Origin: Ruminococcaceae bacterium UBA1438 | GTDB taxonomy: Bacteria; Bacillota; Clostridia; Oscillospirales; Acutalibacteraceae | Assembly: GCA_002329285.1 (NCBI GenBank) | Contig: DCTO01000103.1 | Span: 1-14,124, forward strand | Length of the DNA stretch: 14,124 nt | Reading direction: 5' to 3' | Position numbers and translations under genes: made by a program | The notes under the pieces: model-generated | What the model saw: only the letters and a program-made list of their open reading frames with translations | Told to the model about the DNA's origin: nothing | The model's database searches: none | Shown here: piece after piece, positions 11,925 through 14,124 of the stretch | Numbering within the stretch: position 1 is the first letter of the stretch | Layout of the letters: every line of letters starts with the position of its first letter

Positions 11925-13712
11925 TTAGTTGTTAAGAGCGGCCTTAACGGCAGCAAGCTCATCAGCAAGCTCCTTCGGAAGCCTGTCGCCAAACTTTGCA
12001 TAAAGCTCATCAACGCCCTTGAGCTCCTCTTCCCAGGCAGCCTTATCAACATCAAGAATCTTATCAAGATCCTCCTCTGTCATATCAAGGCCTTCAAGGT
12101 TAATATCCTTTGCGAACGGAAGATAACCGATTGCGGTTTCCTGAGCGTCAACCTTGCCTTCACAGCGATCAATAATCCAATCAAGAACGCGAAGATTGTC
12201 ACCAAAGCCCGGCCACAGGAAGTTGCCCTCATCGTCCTTACGGAACCAGTTAACGTTGAAGATTTTCGGTGCCTTATCCTCATCAAGAGTTTCGCCGATT
12301 TCAATCCAGTGCTTCCAATAATCGCCCATATTATAGCCGCAGAACGGAAGCATAGCCATAGGATCGCGGCGAACAACGCCAACTGCGCCTGTTGCGGCAG
12401 CAGTGGTTTCAGAACCCATAACAGAGCCTACGAAAACGCCGTGATTCCAGCTCTTTGACTGATAAACCAGCGGGGTGAGCTTTGCACGCCTGCCGCCGAA
12501 TACGAATGCGGAAATCGGAACGCCGTTTGGATTTTCAAATTCAGGTGAAAGGCAGGGGCAGTTAACAGCCGGAGCTGTGAAGCGTGAATTCGGATGAGCG
12601 CCCTTATCTTCAGGAGCAGCCTCAGCACCGTTCCACGGATTGCCCTTCCAGTCAATAGCATTGGTTGGCGGATTCTTATCAAGACCCTCCCACCAAACTG
12701 TGTTATTATCAAGATTATGGCAAACATTGGTGAAGATTGTGCCCTTCTTTGTTGCAGCAAGAGCATTCGGATTTGACTTTTCGTTTGTGCCCGGAGCAAC
12801 GCCGAAGAAGCCGTTTTCAGGGTTGATAGCATAAAGTCTGCCATCCGGACCCTTTCTGATCCATGAAATATCATCGCCAACGCATTCAACCTTATAGCCC
12901 TTGCGGAGATAGCCCTCCGGAGGAATAAGCATTGCAAGATTGGTTTTGCCGCATGCCGACGGGAAAGCAGCGCAGATATACTTTGTCTCCTCGCCGGGCT
13001 TTGTTAAGCCGAGGATGAGCATATGCTCTGCCTGCCAGCCCTCATTTTTACCGAGATAAGAAGCAATGCGAAGCGCGAAGCACTTTTTGCCGAGAAGAAC
13101 ATTACCGCCGTAAGCAGAGTTAACGGAAACAATTGAATTCTCTTCAGGGAACTGAACAATCCATCTCTTTTCAGGATCAACATCGCACTTGCAGTGCATA
13201 CCGCGAACCCACTCATCAGAATCGCCGAGGCAGTCAAGAACAGCCTTGCCAACTCTTGTCATAATATTCATATTGAGAACAACATAGATTGAATCTGTTA
13301 TTTCAATACCGATTTTTGAAAGCGGAGAACCAACAGGACCCATTGAATAAGGGATGATATACATTGTTCTGCCCTCATAAGAGCCTGCTGAAATTTCATC
13401 AAGCATCTTGTGGCACTCATCAGGAGCCATCCAATGGTTTGTTGGGCCGGCATCCTCTTCCTTTGTGGTGCAGATAAGAGTGCGGGCCTCAACGCGGGCA
13501 ACATCATTCTCTGCGGTTCTGTGAAGATAGCAATCGGGAAGAAGCTCATCATTAAGCTTAATCATTTCGCCTGTTTCAACAGCCTCTGCCTTAAGAGCAT
13601 CAATCTGCTCCTGCGAGCCGTCAATCCAAACAACCTTTGCGGGCTTTAAAAAGTCAATCTTTTCATCAAGCCAGGCAAGGAGAGAAGGATTTTTTGTGAA
13701 AGTGGTTTCCAT
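11925..13712 (-). CDS. pckG: Phosphoenolpyruvate carboxykinase (GTP)
   Basis: Interconverts oxaloacetate + GTP and PEP + GDP + CO2. In anaerobic gut Clostridia it often works toward oxaloacetate, but the sequence does not show the direction. The 595 residues match GTP-type enzymes: NSAYGGNVLLGKKCFALRIA (198-217) with the metal-binding lysine near 210, AEHM with His230, the kinase-1a P-loop AAFPSACGKTNLA (248-260) with reactive Cys254, VECVGDDISW (275-284) with the metal-binding Asp, NPENGFFGVAPGT, AHPNSRF, VFGGRRA and NVNWFRKD. The length is normal. The ATG at 13712 has AAAGGAG at 8 bases. It has its own promoter and terminator. Confidence 0.97.
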   Translation of the reverse strand: METTFTKNPSLLAWLDEKIDFLKPAKVVWIDGSQEQIDALKAEAVETGEMIKLNDELLPDCYLHRTAENDVARVEARTLICTTKEEDAGPTNHWMAPDECHKMLDEISAGSYEGRTMYIIPYSMGPVGSPLSKIGIEITDSIYVVLNMNIMTRVGKAVLDCLGDSDEWVRGMHCKCDVDPEKRWIVQFPEENSIVSVNSAYGGNVLLGKKCFALRIASYLGKNEGWQAEHMLILGLTKPGEETKYICAAFPSACGKTNLAMLIPPEGYLRKGYKVECVGDDISWIRKGPDGRLYAINPENGFFGVAPGTNEKSNPNALAATKKGTIFTNVCHNLDNNTVWWEGLDKNPPTNAIDWKGNPWNGAEAAPEDKGAHPNSRFTAPAVNCPCLSPEFENPNGVPISAFVFGGRRAKLTPLVYQSKSWNHGVFVGSVMGSETTAAATGAVGVVRRDPMAMLPFCGYNMGDYWKHWIEIGETLDEDKAPKIFNVNWFRKDDEGNFLWPGFGDNLRVLDWIIDRCEGKVDAQETAIGYLPFAKDINLEGLDMTEEDLDKILDVDKAAWEEELKGVDELYAKFGDRLPKELADELAAVKAALNN

Positions 13713-13787
13713 AAAAACAACTCCTTTATGTAGAAAAATCTAATTAACGAAAAACTAAAAAAATAACTCTTCGCAAATTTCAGCAAT

Positions 13788-13816
13788 ATTATATCAATTT
13801 TCAACATAAAGTTCAA
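13788..13816 (-). promoter_or_regulatory. Sigma-A promoter for pckG
   Basis: On the minus strand TTGAAC (13811-13816), a 17-bp spacer and a perfect TATAAT (13788-13793). The predicted start near 13781 gives a leader of about 68 bases. Confidence 0.82.
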
Positions 13817-13864
13817 TAGTAATATTATATAAAATATGTGAACAATTTTAAAATGTATTAGAGT

Positions 13865-14124
13865 CTATATATAGATTTTTGAAAGAGAAAACAAAATAAC
13901 GAAAAGCAATTCCATATCATCCTCGCGGGTTTTAACCGTTATACTTTTATCACCATTCCTTTTTCTTGCCGTTTGCGCTTGGGCAAGTTCCTTATCATTC
14001 TTAAAAATCCTTATATTGTCTTTTGAAACGGAAAAACAGTTTGTTTTAAATGTTATGCCGCGTTTTGCAAAGTATTCAAATATATCAACGCCGTCAAACA
14101 AAAAAGAATACTGCATATTGTTAG
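13865..14124 (-). CDS. Hypothetical protein (N-terminus uncertain, may continue beyond the window)
   Basis: I do not recognise this protein. The open frame ends with TAG at 13865 and remains open to the right edge. A first ATG lies at 14116 (MQYSFLFDGVDIFEYFAKRG), but nothing like a ribosome binding site precedes it in the eight bases left, so the real start may be outside. The visible part is about 83-85 residues: a mixed start with aromatic residues, a Lys/Arg/Asp-rich middle (NDKELAQAQTARKRNGDKS) and a hydrophobic end (MELLFVILFSLSKIYI). It is co-oriented with pckG, whose promoter starts about 50 bases downstream of its stop. No terminator is visible between them. The reading frame seems plausible but not proven coding. 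Confidence 0.5.
   Translation of the reverse strand, partial: NNMQYSFLFDGVDIFEYFAKRGITFKTNCFSVSKDNIRIFKNDKELAQAQTARKRNGDKSITVKTREDDMELLFVILFSLSKIYI

Overview
The window reads as a chromosomal housekeeping segment from a low-to-moderate GC Firmicute, most likely a gut-type member of class Clostridia (Oscillospirales-like). This rests on strong AGGAGG-type ribosome binding sites, TTGACA/TATAAT-type promoters with 17-bp spacers, the Bacillus-like order SRP RNA - dnaX - ybaB - recR, a VanR/VanS-like two-component pair, and a GTP-type PEP carboxykinase. The taxonomic placement is inference from gene content only. No CRISPR array, prophage module or intact transposase gene was seen.

Layout. Positions 1-4524 are mostly minus strand, reading right to left: an OmpR-family response regulator (about 3834-4524, with an apparent frameshift near its end), an overlapping 826-residue membrane histidine kinase (1385-3865), dUTPase (793-1305), ribosomal protein S21 (476-652) with its own strong promoter and a terminator, and the start of type II 3-dehydroquinate dehydratase (aroQ, running off the left edge). 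From 4709 the plus strand carries a flavin reductase-like FMN-binding protein, the SRP RNA, then dnaX, ybaB, recR and smpB (replication clamp loader, nucleoid protein, recombination mediator, trans-translation partner), followed by the tmRNA gene ssrA (8843-9191). Two adjacent plus-strand genes (9633-11316) encode zinc-ribbon membrane proteins of unknown function. The right end is minus strand: an unrecognised small gene at the edge, GTP-PEPCK (11925-13712) with a clear promoter and terminator, and a GAF-type free methionine-R-sulfoxide reductase (11417-11872).

How they work together. SmpB and tmRNA form the trans-translation ribosome rescue system and sit next to each other. SRP RNA, dnaX, ybaB and recR form a conserved cluster. 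The two-component pair overlaps by translation-coupled genes. PEPCK and the methionine sulfoxide reductase are co-oriented and separated by a terminator.

The least ordinary part is the non-coding ground around ssrA (8719-9632). It holds relics that resemble the tmRNA 3' end (one truncated copy upstream in the same orientation, two inverted copies and one short direct fragment downstream), a 28-30 base palindromic element present in inverted copies on both sides of ssrA, a direct duplication of about 45 bases, and a 63-base nested hairpin. I read this as a repeat-rich integration or recombination hotspot at ssrA. That is inference; no integrase is present in the window. Other points for a second look are the response-regulator frameshift, the predicted tmRNA tag ending in KAA, an SRP RNA of intermediate length, and the tandem zinc-ribbon membrane proteins.
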